Shown: positions 47,284 through 57,438, counted from the first letter of the stretch. The stretch: DNA of 64,000 bases from Marinobacterium_D sp050908845 (GCF_050908845.1 NZ_CP194171.1:1364001-1428000), one strand, 5' to 3'. Numbers and translations: made by a program. The notes: generated from the letters alone by a model not told the origin.

Positions 47284-49557
47284 ATGCAGACCCCGACCCC
47301 GCTTCAGGATCTGGCAAGCTTCAATGCCAGACGCGATCCCGCACCCTTTTTGCCGATGAGCCGGCAGGAGATGGAACAGCTGGGCTGGGACGCCTGCGAT
47401 ATCATCGTTGTCACCGGTGATGCCTATGTCGACCATCCCTCCTTTGGCATGGCGATCATCGGCCGTCTGCTCGAAGCCCAGGGCTTCCGTGTCGGTATTA
47501 TCGCCCAGCCGGACTGGCACAGCGCTGATGCGTTCAAGGCGCTGGGCAAGCCGCGCCTGTTTTTCGGCGTGGCCGCCGGCAATATGGATTCCATGATCAA
47601 CCGCTACACGGCGGACCGGAAGAAGCGTTCTGACGATGCCTACACGCCGGGTGGCAAGGCCGGTAAACGTCCGGACCGGGCCAGCCTGGTCTACAGCCAG
47701 CGCTGCCGTGAAGCCTATAAGGATGTGCCGATTATCCTCGGTGGTATCGAAGGCTCCCTGCGCCGTATCGCCCATTACGATTACTGGCAGGACAAGGTGC
47801 GCCGTTCGATCCTGCTGGATGCCCGTGCCGATCTGCTGCTTTACGGTAACGCCGAGCGTGCCGTGGTTGAGCTGGCGCATCGTCTCGATGCCGGCGAAGC
47901 GGTGGAAGAGATCCGCGACATTCGCGGTACCGCTTTCGTGCGCAAAGACACGCCCGAAGGCTGGATGGAGATCGACTCCACCCGTATCGACCGCCCGGGC
48001 AAGATCGACAAGATCATCAACCCCTATGTGAATACCCGGGATCTGGCCGCCTGTGAGATTGAGCGGGAAAAGGGCGGCGAAACCGCCGAGATGGATGCCG
48101 AAGATGAGCTGCAGGTGCTGCATATCGAGTCTTCGCCACGGATGCGACTGGATCGCGCCAAAACCGTGATCCGCATACCCTCCTACGAGAAGGTCAGCAA
48201 GGATCCGGTGCTCTACGCCCATGCCAACCGGGTACTGCACCTGGAGACCAACCCGGGCAACGCCCGGGCGCTGGTGCAGCTGCACGGTGATCAGGAGGTC
48301 TGGCTGAACCCGCCGCCGATCCCGCTGAGCATGGAGGAGATGGACTATGTGTTCGATCTCTCCTACGCCCGCGTGCCGCACCCGGCCTACGGCAAGGAGG
48401 AAATTCCCGCTTACAAGATGATCCGCTTCTCGGTGAACATCATGCGTGGTTGCTTCGGCGGCTGTACCTTCTGCTCCATCACCGAGCACGAGGGACGGAT
48501 TATCCAGAACCGCTCCCAGGACTCCATCGTCCGCGAGATCAAGGAGATTCGCGACAAGGTGCCGGGCTTTACCGGCGTGATCTCTGATCTTGGTGGCCCT
48601 ACTGCCAACATGTATCGTCTGGCGTGCAAGAGCCGTGAGATCGAGGCGGCCTGTCGCAAGCCCTCCTGTGTCTACCCGGGCATCTGCCAGAACCTGAATA
48701 CCGACCATTCGTCGCTGACCAAGCTTTACCGCGAGGCGCGCAGCCTCAAGGGGATCAAGAAGATCCTGATCGCCTCCGGCCTGCGTTACGACCTGGCGGT
48801 GGAAGATCCGGAGTATGTGCGCGAGCTGGTGACCCACCACGTGGGTGGTTACCTGAAGATCGCGCCGGAGCACACCGAACGCGGTCCGCTCGACAAGATG
48901 ATGAAGCCGGGTATCGGCACCTACGATGCGTTCAAGAAGATGTTTGAACGCTTCTCCGCCGAGGCGGGCAAGGAGCAGTACCTGATTCCTTACTTCATCG
49001 CGGCGCACCCGGGCACCACCGATGAAGATATGATGAACCTGGCGCTCTGGCTGAAAACCAACGGCTTCAAGGCTGACCAGGTGCAGGCGTTTTATCCCTC
49101 GCCGATGGCGTCGGCCACCGCCATGTATCACTCTGGCCGCAACCCGCTGCGCCGCCTGAGCTACAAGAAGAGCTCGGAGAAGGTGGAAACGGTGAAGGGC
49201 GAGCGTCAGCGCCGTTTGCACAAGGCGTTTCTGCGCTGGCACGATCCGGAAAACTGGCCGTTGCTGCGTGAAGCGCTGATAGCCATGGGGCGGGCGGATC
49301 TGATCGGGGATGGCGAGCACCAGCTGATCCCCAAAGATCAACCGGACGGTCAGGCCTACAATGCGCCGCGGCGCAAGAACTCCAGACAGTCTGCGCGCGC
49401 CGGCAAGGGCCGTATTCAGACCCAGCACAACGGTCTGCCGCCGCGGGATGATGGCTCGCGCAAGCCGCGCTCATCGGCGCCCCGCAAGCCGGGCACGCAG
49501 GTGCAGGGCAAGAGCAAAAGCCGGGGTAAAGGCGAGCGCAAGGCGCGTCGGGTTTAA
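47284..49557 (+). CDS. YgiQ family radical SAM protein
   Basis: This 757-residue protein has the N-terminal UPF0313 domain ([20 protein letters not shown]), the radical SAM cluster motif Cys390-x3-Cys394-x2-Cys397 (GCFGGCTFC) and a basic, low-complexity tail after about 700 (rich in Arg, Lys, Ser, Pro). The biochemical role of YgiQ is not established. The tail may bind RNA, by composition only. Confidence 0.92.
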   Translation: MQTPTPLQDLASFNARRDPAPFLPMSRQEMEQLGWDACDIIVVTGDAYVDHPSFGMAIIGRLLEAQGFRVGIIAQPDWHSADAFKALGKPRLFFGVAAGNMDSMINRYTADRKKRSDDAYTPGGKAGKRPDRASLVYSQRCREAYKDVPIILGGIEGSLRRIAHYDYWQDKVRRSILLDARADLLLYGNAERAVVELAHRLDAGEAVEEIRDIRGTAFVRKDTPEGWMEIDSTRIDRPGKIDKIINPYVNTRDLAACEIEREKGGETAEMDAEDELQVLHIESSPRMRLDRAKTVIRIPSYEKVSKDPVLYAHANRVLHLETNPGNARALVQLHGDQEVWLNPPPIPLSMEEMDYVFDLSYARVPHPAYGKEEIPAYKMIRFSVNIMRGCFGGCTFCSITEHEGRIIQNRSQDSIVREIKEIRDKVPGFTGVISDLGGPTANMYRLACKSREIEAACRKPSCVYPGICQNLNTDHSSLTKLYREARSLKGIKKILIASGLRYDLAVEDPEYVRELVTHHVGGYLKIAPEHTERGPLDKMMKPGIGTYDAFKKMFERFSAEAGKEQYLIPYFIAAHPGTTDEDMMNLALWLKTNGFKADQVQAFYPSPMASATAMYHSGRNPLRRLSYKKSSEKVETVKGERQRRLHKAFLRWHDPENWPLLREALIAMGRADLIGDGEHQLIPKDQPDGQAYNAPRRKNSRQSARAGKGRIQTQHNGLPPRDDGSRKPRSSAPRKPGTQVQGKSKSRGKGERKARRV

Positions 49558-50324
49558 GTCTGGTCCGCCGGACTTTGCCGAACGCATCACAGAGACAGCC
49601 AGGGAGGGCCAGGTTTGAAGTTGAGGCGCCGGCAATTACGCCGATACCCGAATCAGCAACTTCGCGCAAACAGGCCATTGTAATTGATCACAACTGGAGT
49701 ATTATGCGGAAAAGGTTGTCCTCCGGTCGGCAACTTCAGGGCAGGCTGTCAAGCGTCCTGAAACGTATATCCACAACGGGATAGACGATGCAGCAAGACC
49801 GGACCCGCCAGCGGGTATGCTGGCACGGAGTTATTTTAAGTTTGATGCAACAAAACATTCGCGGGTTTTTGACCGCAAAGCTTCATAATCAGCCGGTACG
49901 ATCCACATGTCAGGGAACGACGGCCTTTGAAGCGACAGCCACATCTCAGATTTCGGCCATTCCGGCCGCCGCTTTCCGTTTGACTCATGATTGCCAGCGT
50001 ATCGTCGTCGACTCCGGCGTTTCGATCAGGGCAGCGCTGTGTCCGGAATTTGTCAGAGGTGAGATGGGCGCAGGGTGATCCCGGGCCCAGAGCGGCTTTA
50101 GTCGCAGATGAAATGTTCAGCGCCGCGGGAAAGCTCACGCGGTTGCCGGAACGGCGAGGCCAGGTTGCGTAGCGGCCTGTTATCGTCAAGCGGTTTTATA
50201 CCGAGTGTGTCACAGGAGTGGCAGCCGGTTGAAATCGTCTGAAAAGGTCGAAATACAGGATTTCGGTCAGTTAGAAGTCACCAGTCAAAAGGCTGGTCTG
50301 AAAGTAAAAAGAAAGAGGCAAAAC
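49558..50324 (+). other. Long gene-free region upstream of the cold-shock gene
   Basis: 767 bp without a convincing gene. Small ORFs of about 96 and 117 codons exist on either strand, but lack ribosome sites and protein-like composition. Hairpins seen: GCCAGC/GCTGGC at 49807-49824 and ACCAG/CTGGT at 50280-50297. Part may be a long untranslated leader of the csp gene, or hold an unrecognised small RNA. Confidence 0.5.
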
Positions 50325-50537
50325 ATGTCACAGCTCGTAACCGGCACCGTTAAATGGTTCAACGATGAGAAAGGCTTCGGCTTCATCCAGCAGGAAAACG
50401 GTCCTGACGTATTCGTTCACTTCCGTGCAATCAACGGCACAGGCCGTCGTACTCTGCACGAAAACCAGCAGGTTACTTTCGAAGTAACTCAGGGCCAGAA
50501 AGGTCCTCAGGCTGAGAACGTTACGGTCGTTGCTTAA
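50325..50537 (+). CDS. CspA-family cold-shock protein
   Basis: This 70-residue protein is a single cold-shock domain with RNP1 KGFGFI (16-21) and RNP2 VFVHF (29-33). It binds single-stranded RNA and DNA and melts RNA structure. The start [13 protein letters not shown] is preceded by AGAGG. A strong hairpin follows. Whether it is cold-induced cannot be told. Confidence 0.96.
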   Translation: MSQLVTGTVKWFNDEKGFGFIQQENGPDVFVHFRAINGTGRRTLHENQQVTFEVTQGQKGPQAENVTVVA

Positions 50538-50553
50538 GTAGCGCCCGTATTCA

Positions 50554-50583
50554 GGAGGATGGATATTCCGGTATCCATCCTCC
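50554..50583 (+). terminator. Terminator hairpin after csp
   Basis: GGAGGATGGATA pairs perfectly with TATCCATCCTCC around TTCCGG. The following sequence is only moderately T-rich. Confidence 0.75.
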
Positions 50584-50654
50584 GATATCTTCCCCCGCTT
50601 TACTCCCCGCTTTAACGCTTGCTCTCCGGTTAAAGGCCAAACTGGCCAAACCGT

Positions 50655-51665
50655 TTACATGCCCGTTTTCAGGCAGTTTCTCAGACGTTCGCTCATCGCT
50701 TCCGCATCCATCGCCCGATCGCTGATAATTTCAACCCGTGAATCCCGGCGCCAGCTACTCTCTCTGACCTCACGGTCATTGGACAGAGCCCGGTTGTAAC
50801 TGATCCAGGCATGACCAAGACGCAGCACCGCTTTTATCCGCAGCGCGTCGGTGTCTGCATCGAGCAGTGCCAGGATCGAGTCCGTATCAAACAGGTCGTC
50901 GGCACTGAAGAGCCAGCTATAGCTATACATACCGTCCAGCTGCCCGGTTTGCAGCAGCGGGCTACCGGGTGCAGCCACTGAGGGTTCGGTTGCTGGCGTC
51001 TCCACCGGAGCCGGGCGGTTGATGGGGCTGAGGCTGGAGCCCGCCGCGCTGCGCTCGCTGCTCAGGTCTAGCAGCTCAAGCGGAATCTCGCCTCGGGTTG
51101 TCTGCACGACGCTGCGTTTCGGTGGAAACATGTTGTTGGAGAGGGAGACCGCCTCGGCAAGCTGCTGGGGGGCGCAGAGGTCGGTTTTGTTCAGCACCAG
51201 GATATCGGCCAACTCGATCTGGTCATTGAAGACCGGGTGTCGCAGGACCCGCGGCTCATCAAGGACCTGGGGATCGACCAGGCAGATCATCGAGTGCAGA
51301 TCGATGGCCGCGTTGAAATCTGCGCCCTGCAGCAGGTCGACGATGCCCGTGGGGTGACCAAGTCCGGTGGGTTCGATCAGTAAACGGTCCGGGCGGGCCT
51401 CCCTGAGCAGCCGGGTCAGGGCCACACGCATTTGTGGGCCTCGGGTACAGCACAGGCAGCCACCGGGGATTTCGCTGATATGAACAGCGTCGTTGGCATC
51501 GAACAGTGACTGGTCGACGCCGATCTGGCCAAACTCGTTGACCAGTACGGCCCAGCGTTCGTGTGCCGGTTTGAGCCTGAGCAGGTGATTGATGGCGGTC
51601 GTTTTACCGGCGCCGAGGAAGCCGGTAACAATGTTGGTGGGAACCGATTTTACTATCCTGACCAT
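50655..51665 (-). CDS. COG0523 CobW-type G3E GTPase
   Basis: This 336-residue protein has Walker A GFLGAGKT at 15-22, the metal motif CLCC (Cys70, Cys72, Cys73) and NKTD at 159-162, then the CobW C-terminal domain. Such GTPases deliver metals, often zinc or cobalt. No cobalamin synthesis gene is adjacent and no Zur-like palindrome was seen upstream, so the metal is open. A Ser/Pro/Ala-rich linker at about 205-240 separates the domains. Confidence 0.88.
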   Translation of the reverse strand: MVRIVKSVPTNIVTGFLGAGKTTAINHLLRLKPAHERWAVLVNEFGQIGVDQSLFDANDAVHISEIPGGCLCCTRGPQMRVALTRLLREARPDRLLIEPTGLGHPTGIVDLLQGADFNAAIDLHSMICLVDPQVLDEPRVLRHPVFNDQIELADILVLNKTDLCAPQQLAEAVSLSNNMFPPKRSVVQTTRGEIPLELLDLSSERSAAGSSLSPINRPAPVETPATEPSVAAPGSPLLQTGQLDGMYSYSWLFSADDLFDTDSILALLDADTDALRIKAVLRLGHAWISYNRALSNDREVRESSWRRDSRVEIISDRAMDAEAMSERLRNCLKTGM

Positions 51666-51791
51666 GCGTCGCTTGCAGCCTTTAGGTGGTGAGCCTTATT
51701 CGAGCGCACATTGTCCTTGGCCGCCGGGCAGGCAGCAAGCAGAACCCCGGGTTAACTTTTCACGCGGGGTGAAACCGGCTGATCGATTCGG

Positions 51792-52115
51792 TCAGGCGCA
51801 GTCCTTCTCAAAACGCCGTTTGGCTTCGAGGTAACGGGGGGTCGGTCCGATATCCTCGTAGACCGGATCGTCATCTTCGACCCGGATGATCCGCTTGCCG
51901 GCACGGTAGGGAAGCTTCGCTTCCACCTCCATCAGGATATTGTGCAGCAGGCTGTTTGTGACCTCGTCGATACTCAGTCCATACACCTCGGCCAGCGCTC
52001 TCAGGCGGATCAGATCTTCCTGATCTACCTTCAGTGTCACCTCTTTCTGACTGGCGACGCGTTTAGCCCGGTGTTCAAGCTCATCAAGCAGGGAATTAAT
52101 CTGTCTGTCTGGCAT
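51792..52115 (-). CDS. Small protein with ribbon-helix-helix-like segment
   Basis: I do not recognise this 107-residue protein by name. Residues 24-62 (EVTLKVDQEDLIRLRALA onward) have the strand-helix-turn-helix pattern of RHH DNA-binding proteins; the C-terminus is charged. There is no toxin-like partner next to it: it stands alone between the GTPase and nfsA. DNA binding is an inference from pattern only. Confidence 0.65.
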   Translation of the reverse strand: MPDRQINSLLDELEHRAKRVASQKEVTLKVDQEDLIRLRALAEVYGLSIDEVTNSLLHNILMEVEAKLPYRAGKRIIRVEDDDPVYEDIGPTPRYLEAKRRFEKDCA

Positions 52116-52197
52116 GGCTTATCGCTCTCCCGGCTAGGTTGGGTTACATCCTCATCATAGCCGAGAGTTTTGTGCGCTGCATATGGTATAGACAGGG

Positions 52198-52935
52198 CTA
52201 TTTTTTCAGGAAGCCGCGACTCTGCAGAAACGCCAGCATATGGGGTCTGGCCTCTTTGACCAGCATGCCTGAAATCTGCTCGCTCCAGCTCATCTCTTTA
52301 TTGCCGCCGGTACGGGTGCGGTAGTATTCGCGCACGTCGTTGTCGTAGGCGGCGATAATCTCCCGGTCCTGGTTGTCGTCATAACGTTCATGTTTGAGTA
52401 CGGCCGTTAGCGGCAGACGCGGTTTGGTTTCCGGGTTCTGGTCCGGGTAACCCAGGCAGAGGCCGAACACGGGGTAGACCAGCTCCGGGAGTTCGAGTAG
52501 CTCGGCCACGCGCTGGATCTGGTTACGCAGGCCGCCAATGTAGACGACGCCCAGGCCCAGAGATTCGGCGGCAACCACGACGTTCTGTGCAAACAGGGCG
52601 CAGTCCAGAGAGGCGGTCAGGAACTGCTCGGTAAAGCCGGATTTCATCTCGGCAGCGTGCATGTCGCAGGCGATCTGGTGACGGTGCATATCGGCGCAGA
52701 ACACCAGAAAACGGGGTGCCTCGGCGACATAGGCCTGGCCGCCGGTGCATTCGGCCAGCTGCTCCCGGGTTTCCGGGTTATCCACCTGAATGACGCTGCA
52801 TGCCTGAATGAAACTGGAGGTGGCGGCGCTCTGGCCTGCTGCAACCAGCTGGTTCAGCGTCTCCTGATCGATCGGCTCCTGGCGGAATTTACGGATTGAA
52901 CGGTGGCTTTTGAGCAGGTCTATCACGGCATTCAT
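52198..52935 (-). CDS. nfsA: NfsA-type NADPH flavin nitroreductase
   Basis: This 245-residue FMN reductase of the nitro/flavin reductase family has SHRSIRKFRQEPI at 10-22, LGLGVVYIGGLRN and the C-terminal arm typical of NfsA/Frp. It reduces quinones and nitro compounds with NADPH. Length fits NfsA (240 in E. coli). Confidence 0.88.
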   Translation of the reverse strand: MNAVIDLLKSHRSIRKFRQEPIDQETLNQLVAAGQSAATSSFIQACSVIQVDNPETREQLAECTGGQAYVAEAPRFLVFCADMHRHQIACDMHAAEMKSGFTEQFLTASLDCALFAQNVVVAAESLGLGVVYIGGLRNQIQRVAELLELPELVYPVFGLCLGYPDQNPETKPRLPLTAVLKHERYDDNQDREIIAAYDNDVREYYRTRTGGNKEMSWSEQISGMLVKEARPHMLAFLQSRGFLKK

Positions 52936-53060
52936 TGGGGTAAACGGACCTCTTTCGCTGGAAGGATGAGTGGATCGACTTCAGAACGGGATTCTAGCGC
53001 CCATGATGCAATCTCAAGCGGCGGTGGACCAGTGCAAAAAGTGCATCGCCGCTGTCTGGC

Positions 53061-53957
53061 TTATGCACCTTTATCGCTGGCCAGCAGCGTCCCGGTGGCC
53101 TCGGCAAGTGCCTTGGCGAGACCGATAGCGTTGCTTGGATGTGGCACCGATTCGCAGGTGGTGACATCCGCCAGCGCCTCCAGTTGCTGCCAGGCATCGC
53201 CGGCGAAAAGACCGTGTACGGCGATCACCCGGGCGCGGGGCAGGCCGGCCGCCTGCAGGTGTTTCAGTGTCTCCAGCATGGTGCGGCCGCTGGAGATGAT
53301 ATCGTCCACCAGTACCGGCGTATGGCTGCGCCACTTTTCCACATCCGGCAGCGAGACGCTGACGTCGTAATCGCCGCGGCGCTCCTTGCTGAGCACCTGA
53401 AACGGCGCATCTGCCAGTTTTGCCACCTCGGAAACCCACTGCTCGCTTTCGCTGTCCGGGCCGATCAGCAACGGCTTTTCAACCTGTTCGCTGATCCATT
53501 GGGCGATCATCGGTGCGGCATGCACCACCGCGGACTTCAGCGAGTAGATCTCGTCCAGCGAGTTGTAGCGGTGCAGGTGCGGATCCACGGTGACCAGCAG
53601 GTCGAGACTGCTGGATAACAGCCGGGCGAAAGGGCGTGAACTGACGCACTCGCCGGAGTGAAAACGTTTGTCCTGGCGCATGTAGGGCAGGTAAGGCGTG
53701 ATCAGGCCGACCCGGTTGGCGCCGAGTTCCCGCAGCGTATCGGCAAGGAACAGCAGCCGCAAGGTGACATTGTCTGGCCGGTAGAGGTTGCACAGGATCA
53801 GGCAGTCCCGTTTGGCGGGCGCGGTGTGGACGCGCAGATAGCTCTCGCCATCGGGGAAGTGGCGCTGCTCCAGTTCGCCGTGGTCTGCGTCCAGGGCTGT
53901 ACAGAGGCGGCTGCCGAGGTCTGGGTCGGCGTCCAGGTTGAAAAGCAGTGGTCGCAT
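53061..53957 (-). CDS. Ribose-phosphate pyrophosphokinase-like protein
   Basis: This 298-residue protein has the two-lobed Prs fold with the ATP region RQDKRF (94-99), VDPH (124-127) and the PRPP loop LVDDIISSGRTM (216-227). The pyrophosphate loop, which in ordinary Prs ends in a small-residue motif (PDAGG), reads GPDSESEQW (166-174). It overlaps the AMP-phosphorylase-like gene by one base (TGATG). It is probably not the housekeeping Prs but a partner for that enzyme. Confidence 0.85.
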   Translation of the reverse strand: MRPLLFNLDADPDLGSRLCTALDADHGELEQRHFPDGESYLRVHTAPAKRDCLILCNLYRPDNVTLRLLFLADTLRELGANRVGLITPYLPYMRQDKRFHSGECVSSRPFARLLSSSLDLLVTVDPHLHRYNSLDEIYSLKSAVVHAAPMIAQWISEQVEKPLLIGPDSESEQWVSEVAKLADAPFQVLSKERRGDYDVSVSLPDVEKWRSHTPVLVDDIISSGRTMLETLKHLQAAGLPRARVIAVHGLFAGDAWQQLEALADVTTCESVPHPSNAIGLAKALAEATGTLLASDKGA

Positions 53958-55489
53958 CAGGGTTGTCCTTTCGGCTCTTCGCTCAGGGTCATGACCAGTT
54001 TATGGTCAGTCAGGTATTCCACGGCGTAGTTCAGTTCGCCGGCGTTCTCCGCATGGATCGTCAGCAGGGGATCATACTGCTCTACCGTATCGCCGATCTT
54101 TACATGCAGCTCGATGCCGGCGGCCGGATCCGCAGGTGCTCCTGCCAGTTTGGCCACCTTTGCCAGCTGGCGGTTATCGATCCCGGTCACCCGGCAGTCA
54201 TGGGGGGCGATCAGCGCGTAGCGATAGGGTGCAACCGGCGGGTGTTTCAAGCCGCCCTGAGCCGTGCAGATCGCGTAAAACTTGTCCCAGGCGGCGCCCG
54301 ATTCGATCACGGACTGGGCGTGCCTTTCGCCCTCTCCCGGGGCGGCTTCGCCGGTCATCTCCAGCATGGCGCCGGCGATCTGGCAGGCCCGTTCCCGCAG
54401 GTCGGCGGGGGCGCCCGGCTTGTTTTTCAGTACCGCGAGAATGTCATGGGCTTCCAGCGCCGGGCCGATGCCGCGCCCGATCGGCTGGCTGCCGTCGGTC
54501 ATCAGGGTTTTCAGCTGCAGACCCAGGTTGTCGGCCACATTACGGAAGCTCTGTGCCAGCTTGTCGGCCGCTTCCTGGCTGCGCACCTTGGCAGTGGGTC
54601 CGACCGGAATATCGATCAATACGTGGGTGGCGCCGGCGGCGAGCTTTTTCGACAGCACGGAGGCGATCAGCTGACCCTCGCTGTCGATATCCAGCGCCCG
54701 TTCAACCTGAATCAGCAGATCGTCCGCCGGGCTGAGACGCATGGCGCCGCCCCAGGCCAGGCATCCGCCCTGGGTACCGACCACCTGGCGCATCTGTTCA
54801 AGGGAGAGGCTGACATCGGTCAGCGTCTCCATGGTGTCGGCGGTACCGGCCGGGGAGGTGATGGCGCGGGAAGAGGTTTTCGGCACGGTCAGGCCGCAGG
54901 CGGTCAGAATCGAGACGACAATCGGGGTGGTGCGGTTGCCGGGCAGACCGCCGACACAGTGTTTGTCGATCACCCGTTCCAGCCCCCAGTCGATGCGGCT
55001 GCCGGCGTTGACCATCGCCTGGGTGAGGGCGGTGATCTCGCGATCGTTCAGGGATTCGTCGCCGCAGGCGGTGATGAACGCCGCCAGGTGTACATCGGCA
55101 TAGCGGCCTTCAACGATATCGTTGATGATGCTCTGGATCTGCAGCTCGTTCAGCTCATGGCCATACACCTTGGCGCGAACGTGGGACAGCGACTGCACAG
55201 GTCTTGGGTGTGACAGCCAGACATCGGCATTGGGAGTGGCGTCCAGTCGCTCCCAGGCAGACTCGGAGAAGCCTGCCTGACTTGGGTCAAGCAACTCGGA
55301 ACTGACCATGTTCAGTGAGGCGATGATGTGTCGGTCGCCGCAGTTGACCCGCACCCGTGACAGGCTGTCAAAACCTTCCGATCGGCAGATCGGGCTGTCG
55401 TTACGCAGAAAGAGTGTCGGCTCGTGGTGGGTATCTATACCCAGGCGGCAGGCCTTGAGGGGGGCCATCTTTTCCGGCGTGAAATGCAT
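53957..55489 (-). CDS. Thymidine/AMP phosphorylase family protein (archaeal-type DeoA)
   Basis: This 510-residue protein has an extra N-terminal domain (1 to about 85) before the pyrimidine-phosphorylase fold, and the phosphate/ribose motifs KHCVGGLPGNRT (176-187) and SRAITSPAGTADTME (207-221). Length and GGxPGN match archaeal AMP phosphorylase rather than E. coli DeoA, so it may split nucleoside 5'-monophosphates to ribose-1,5-bisphosphate. Annotation as thymidine phosphorylase is also possible. It leads an operon with the Prs-like gene. Confidence 0.85.
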   Translation of the reverse strand: MHFTPEKMAPLKACRLGIDTHHEPTLFLRNDSPICRSEGFDSLSRVRVNCGDRHIIASLNMVSSELLDPSQAGFSESAWERLDATPNADVWLSHPRPVQSLSHVRAKVYGHELNELQIQSIINDIVEGRYADVHLAAFITACGDESLNDREITALTQAMVNAGSRIDWGLERVIDKHCVGGLPGNRTTPIVVSILTACGLTVPKTSSRAITSPAGTADTMETLTDVSLSLEQMRQVVGTQGGCLAWGGAMRLSPADDLLIQVERALDIDSEGQLIASVLSKKLAAGATHVLIDIPVGPTAKVRSQEAADKLAQSFRNVADNLGLQLKTLMTDGSQPIGRGIGPALEAHDILAVLKNKPGAPADLRERACQIAGAMLEMTGEAAPGEGERHAQSVIESGAAWDKFYAICTAQGGLKHPPVAPYRYALIAPHDCRVTGIDNRQLAKVAKLAGAPADPAAGIELHVKIGDTVEQYDPLLTIHAENAGELNYAVEYLTDHKLVMTLSEEPKGQP

Positions 55490-55635
55490 CCCGGTTTTAT
55501 CCTTGAATTTTTACTCAATAGTAACGCAACTGAAGATCCGCGCGCAGTGCTCAGCGAAGGCAGACTCCCGGCACCGCCCCGGTACTGGTAGAATACCACG
55601 CTCATTTTCGCTGGCTGTGAACAGGACTCCCTCTG

Positions 55636-56490
55636 ATGGAACGCAATTACCGGTTGGTTTTATCCTGCCCCGATCGTGTGGGCATCGTATCGATGGTCAG
55701 TAATTTTATCTCCAGCCATGGCGGCTCGATCACCGACGCCAACCAGCATTCCGACCCGATGAGCGGTTACTTTTTTATGCGCGTTGAGATCGATGCGTCG
55801 AGCCTGCCGTTCACACTTGAGCGCCTGCGTGAAGCCTTCGCACCGATCGCCGGTTCGTTCGATATGGAGTGGGCGATCACCGACTCCAGTGTGCCAAAAA
55901 AGGTGATACTGATGGCCAGTCGTCAGTCGCACTGCCTGGCTGATCTGCTCTACCGCTATCACAGCAAGGAGCTGTTCTGCGAGATCCCCTGTGTGATCTC
56001 CAACCACGAGGACCTGCGCTCGATGGTGGAATGGCACGGTATTCCCTACTTCTGCGTGCCGGCAGAGAAAGATAACAAGCAGGCGCACTTCAGCCGTGTG
56101 GATGAACTGATCCGCGAACACGATGCAGATACCGTGGTGCTGGCGCGCTACATGCAGATCCTGCCGCAGGAGGTGTGTGATCGTTATCCGCACCGGATCA
56201 TCAATATCCACCACAGCTTCCTGCCGTCGTTTGTCGGCGCGCGACCCTACCATCAGGCCCATGACCGCGGCGTCAAGCTGATCGGTGCGACCTGCCACTA
56301 TGTGACGCCGGACCTGGATGCCGGTCCGATCATCGACCAGGAGGTTACCCGGGTCAGCCACCGCAGCCTGCCGGAGGATATGGTGCGCCTGGGGCGTGAC
56401 GTGGAGAAACTCACCCTTGCCCGGGGGCTGCGCTGGCACCTGGAGGACCGGGTGCTGGTCCACGGCAACAAGACAGTGGTGTTCGATTGA
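55636..56490 (+). CDS. purU: Formyltetrahydrofolate deformylase
   Basis: This 284-residue protein has an N-terminal ACT domain (1-85) and a formyl-transferase-fold hydrolase domain with Asn190, His192 and Asp228 as catalytic residues (NIHHSFLP, PDLDAGP). It releases formate from 10-formyl-THF and balances one-carbon and glycine pools. Divergent from the phosphorylase operon. Confidence 0.95.
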   Translation: MERNYRLVLSCPDRVGIVSMVSNFISSHGGSITDANQHSDPMSGYFFMRVEIDASSLPFTLERLREAFAPIAGSFDMEWAITDSSVPKKVILMASRQSHCLADLLYRYHSKELFCEIPCVISNHEDLRSMVEWHGIPYFCVPAEKDNKQAHFSRVDELIREHDADTVVLARYMQILPQEVCDRYPHRIINIHHSFLPSFVGARPYHQAHDRGVKLIGATCHYVTPDLDAGPIIDQEVTRVSHRSLPEDMVRLGRDVEKLTLARGLRWHLEDRVLVHGNKTVVFD

Positions 56491-56562
56491 GGCCATATCG
56501 AAAGCCAGCCTGCCTGAGCTACTATTAAAGATTGGAAACCGTTATAGGAGAGCGCAGCGCTC

Positions 56563-57438
56563 ATGAGTTTTACTTTCCCGGAAAAGCCGATGCTGATTTA
56601 CCCGTCTCTGGCGCGCCAGATCGGGGTTGAACCGGCACTGCTGCTCGGTCTCTACCATGAGGCGATGGAGCGCAGCGGGATGACCGATGAACGCGGCAGG
56701 GCAGAGTTGCTGTTATCCCGCAGTCAGTGGCTGGCCCTGGCGGACTTCTGGGATGAAGGGCGGCTGCGCTCAGTGACCGAGCAGCTGGTCGAACTGGGCC
56801 TGATCGAGATCGCCTGGGGCGGCGCCGGTAACCTCAGGCTGAAGCTGGCTGCGGCCGAACAGACGCCCGTACCGACCAGGCGCCCTGAACCTGCTCCACC
56901 GCGGGAAGCGGGTGTGCGCCATATCCCGGTGGTGGATGAACCGCCGGCCCAGGGGCCACGTGCCTCCGCTCGTCAGCCCAATCTGGCCCGACAAAAGGGC
57001 CCTGCGCCCACCTTTGGTGGCAGCATCGGCTGGCGCCGGCACAAGGATGAGCTGGAGGAGATCTTCGAGCAGGCGGAGCAGCGCAACCAGAAGCTGCAGG
57101 CGATGTATATCGGTTGGCAGCCCTCCGACCTGTTTCACCAGTTGCTGCCGCGCTATGCGATTCCGGCCGATTTTGCCGACGGCTGTATCGATGAATTTGT
57201 GCTCTATTTTCTCGATAAGGACCGCAAGGAAACCAATTGGGATCAGAAGTTCCTCGCCTGGGTAAAACGGGAATGGGTCAAGAAGCAGACACAGGATGCG
57301 CGCGATCAGCGATACCAGCAGGAGCGCGAATCCGGCTCAACAGGAGCAGCGAAAGATGAAAACAGCCGATCAGATTCTCGGGAAAAGCGGAAACGGATTA
57401 CCGCAGCGCTCATGGACATCAAGAACACCGACTGGTGA
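56563..57438 (+). CDS. DnaT-like primosomal domain protein
   Basis: This 291-residue protein has an N-terminal domain (1-105) of the kind found in replication initiation helpers, a Pro-rich linker (107-150) and a C-terminal DnaT-like domain at about 183-235 (IGWQPSDLFHQL to WVKREWV). DnaT helps load DnaB helicase at restarted forks. GGAGA lies upstream of the ATG. The 3' end overlaps the next gene by about 80 bp. No phage genes surround it. Confidence 0.75.
   Translation: MSFTFPEKPMLIYPSLARQIGVEPALLLGLYHEAMERSGMTDERGRAELLLSRSQWLALADFWDEGRLRSVTEQLVELGLIEIAWGGAGNLRLKLAAAEQTPVPTRRPEPAPPREAGVRHIPVVDEPPAQGPRASARQPNLARQKGPAPTFGGSIGWRRHKDELEEIFEQAEQRNQKLQAMYIGWQPSDLFHQLLPRYAIPADFADGCIDEFVLYFLDKDRKETNWDQKFLAWVKREWVKKQTQDARDQRYQQERESGSTGAAKDENSRSDSREKRKRITAALMDIKNTDW

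Noticed and set aside
47275..49428. 717-codon open frame antisense to ygiQ
   Set aside because: The sense frame carries the radical SAM motif and matches YgiQ along its length.
49788..50189. Two small ORFs (96 and 117 codons) upstream of csp on opposite strands
   Set aside because: No ribosome site, unlikely composition, and they overlap each other; left as gene-free.
51792..52115. Antitoxin of a toxin-antitoxin pair
   Set aside because: An RHH-like pattern is present but no small partner ORF lies next to it.
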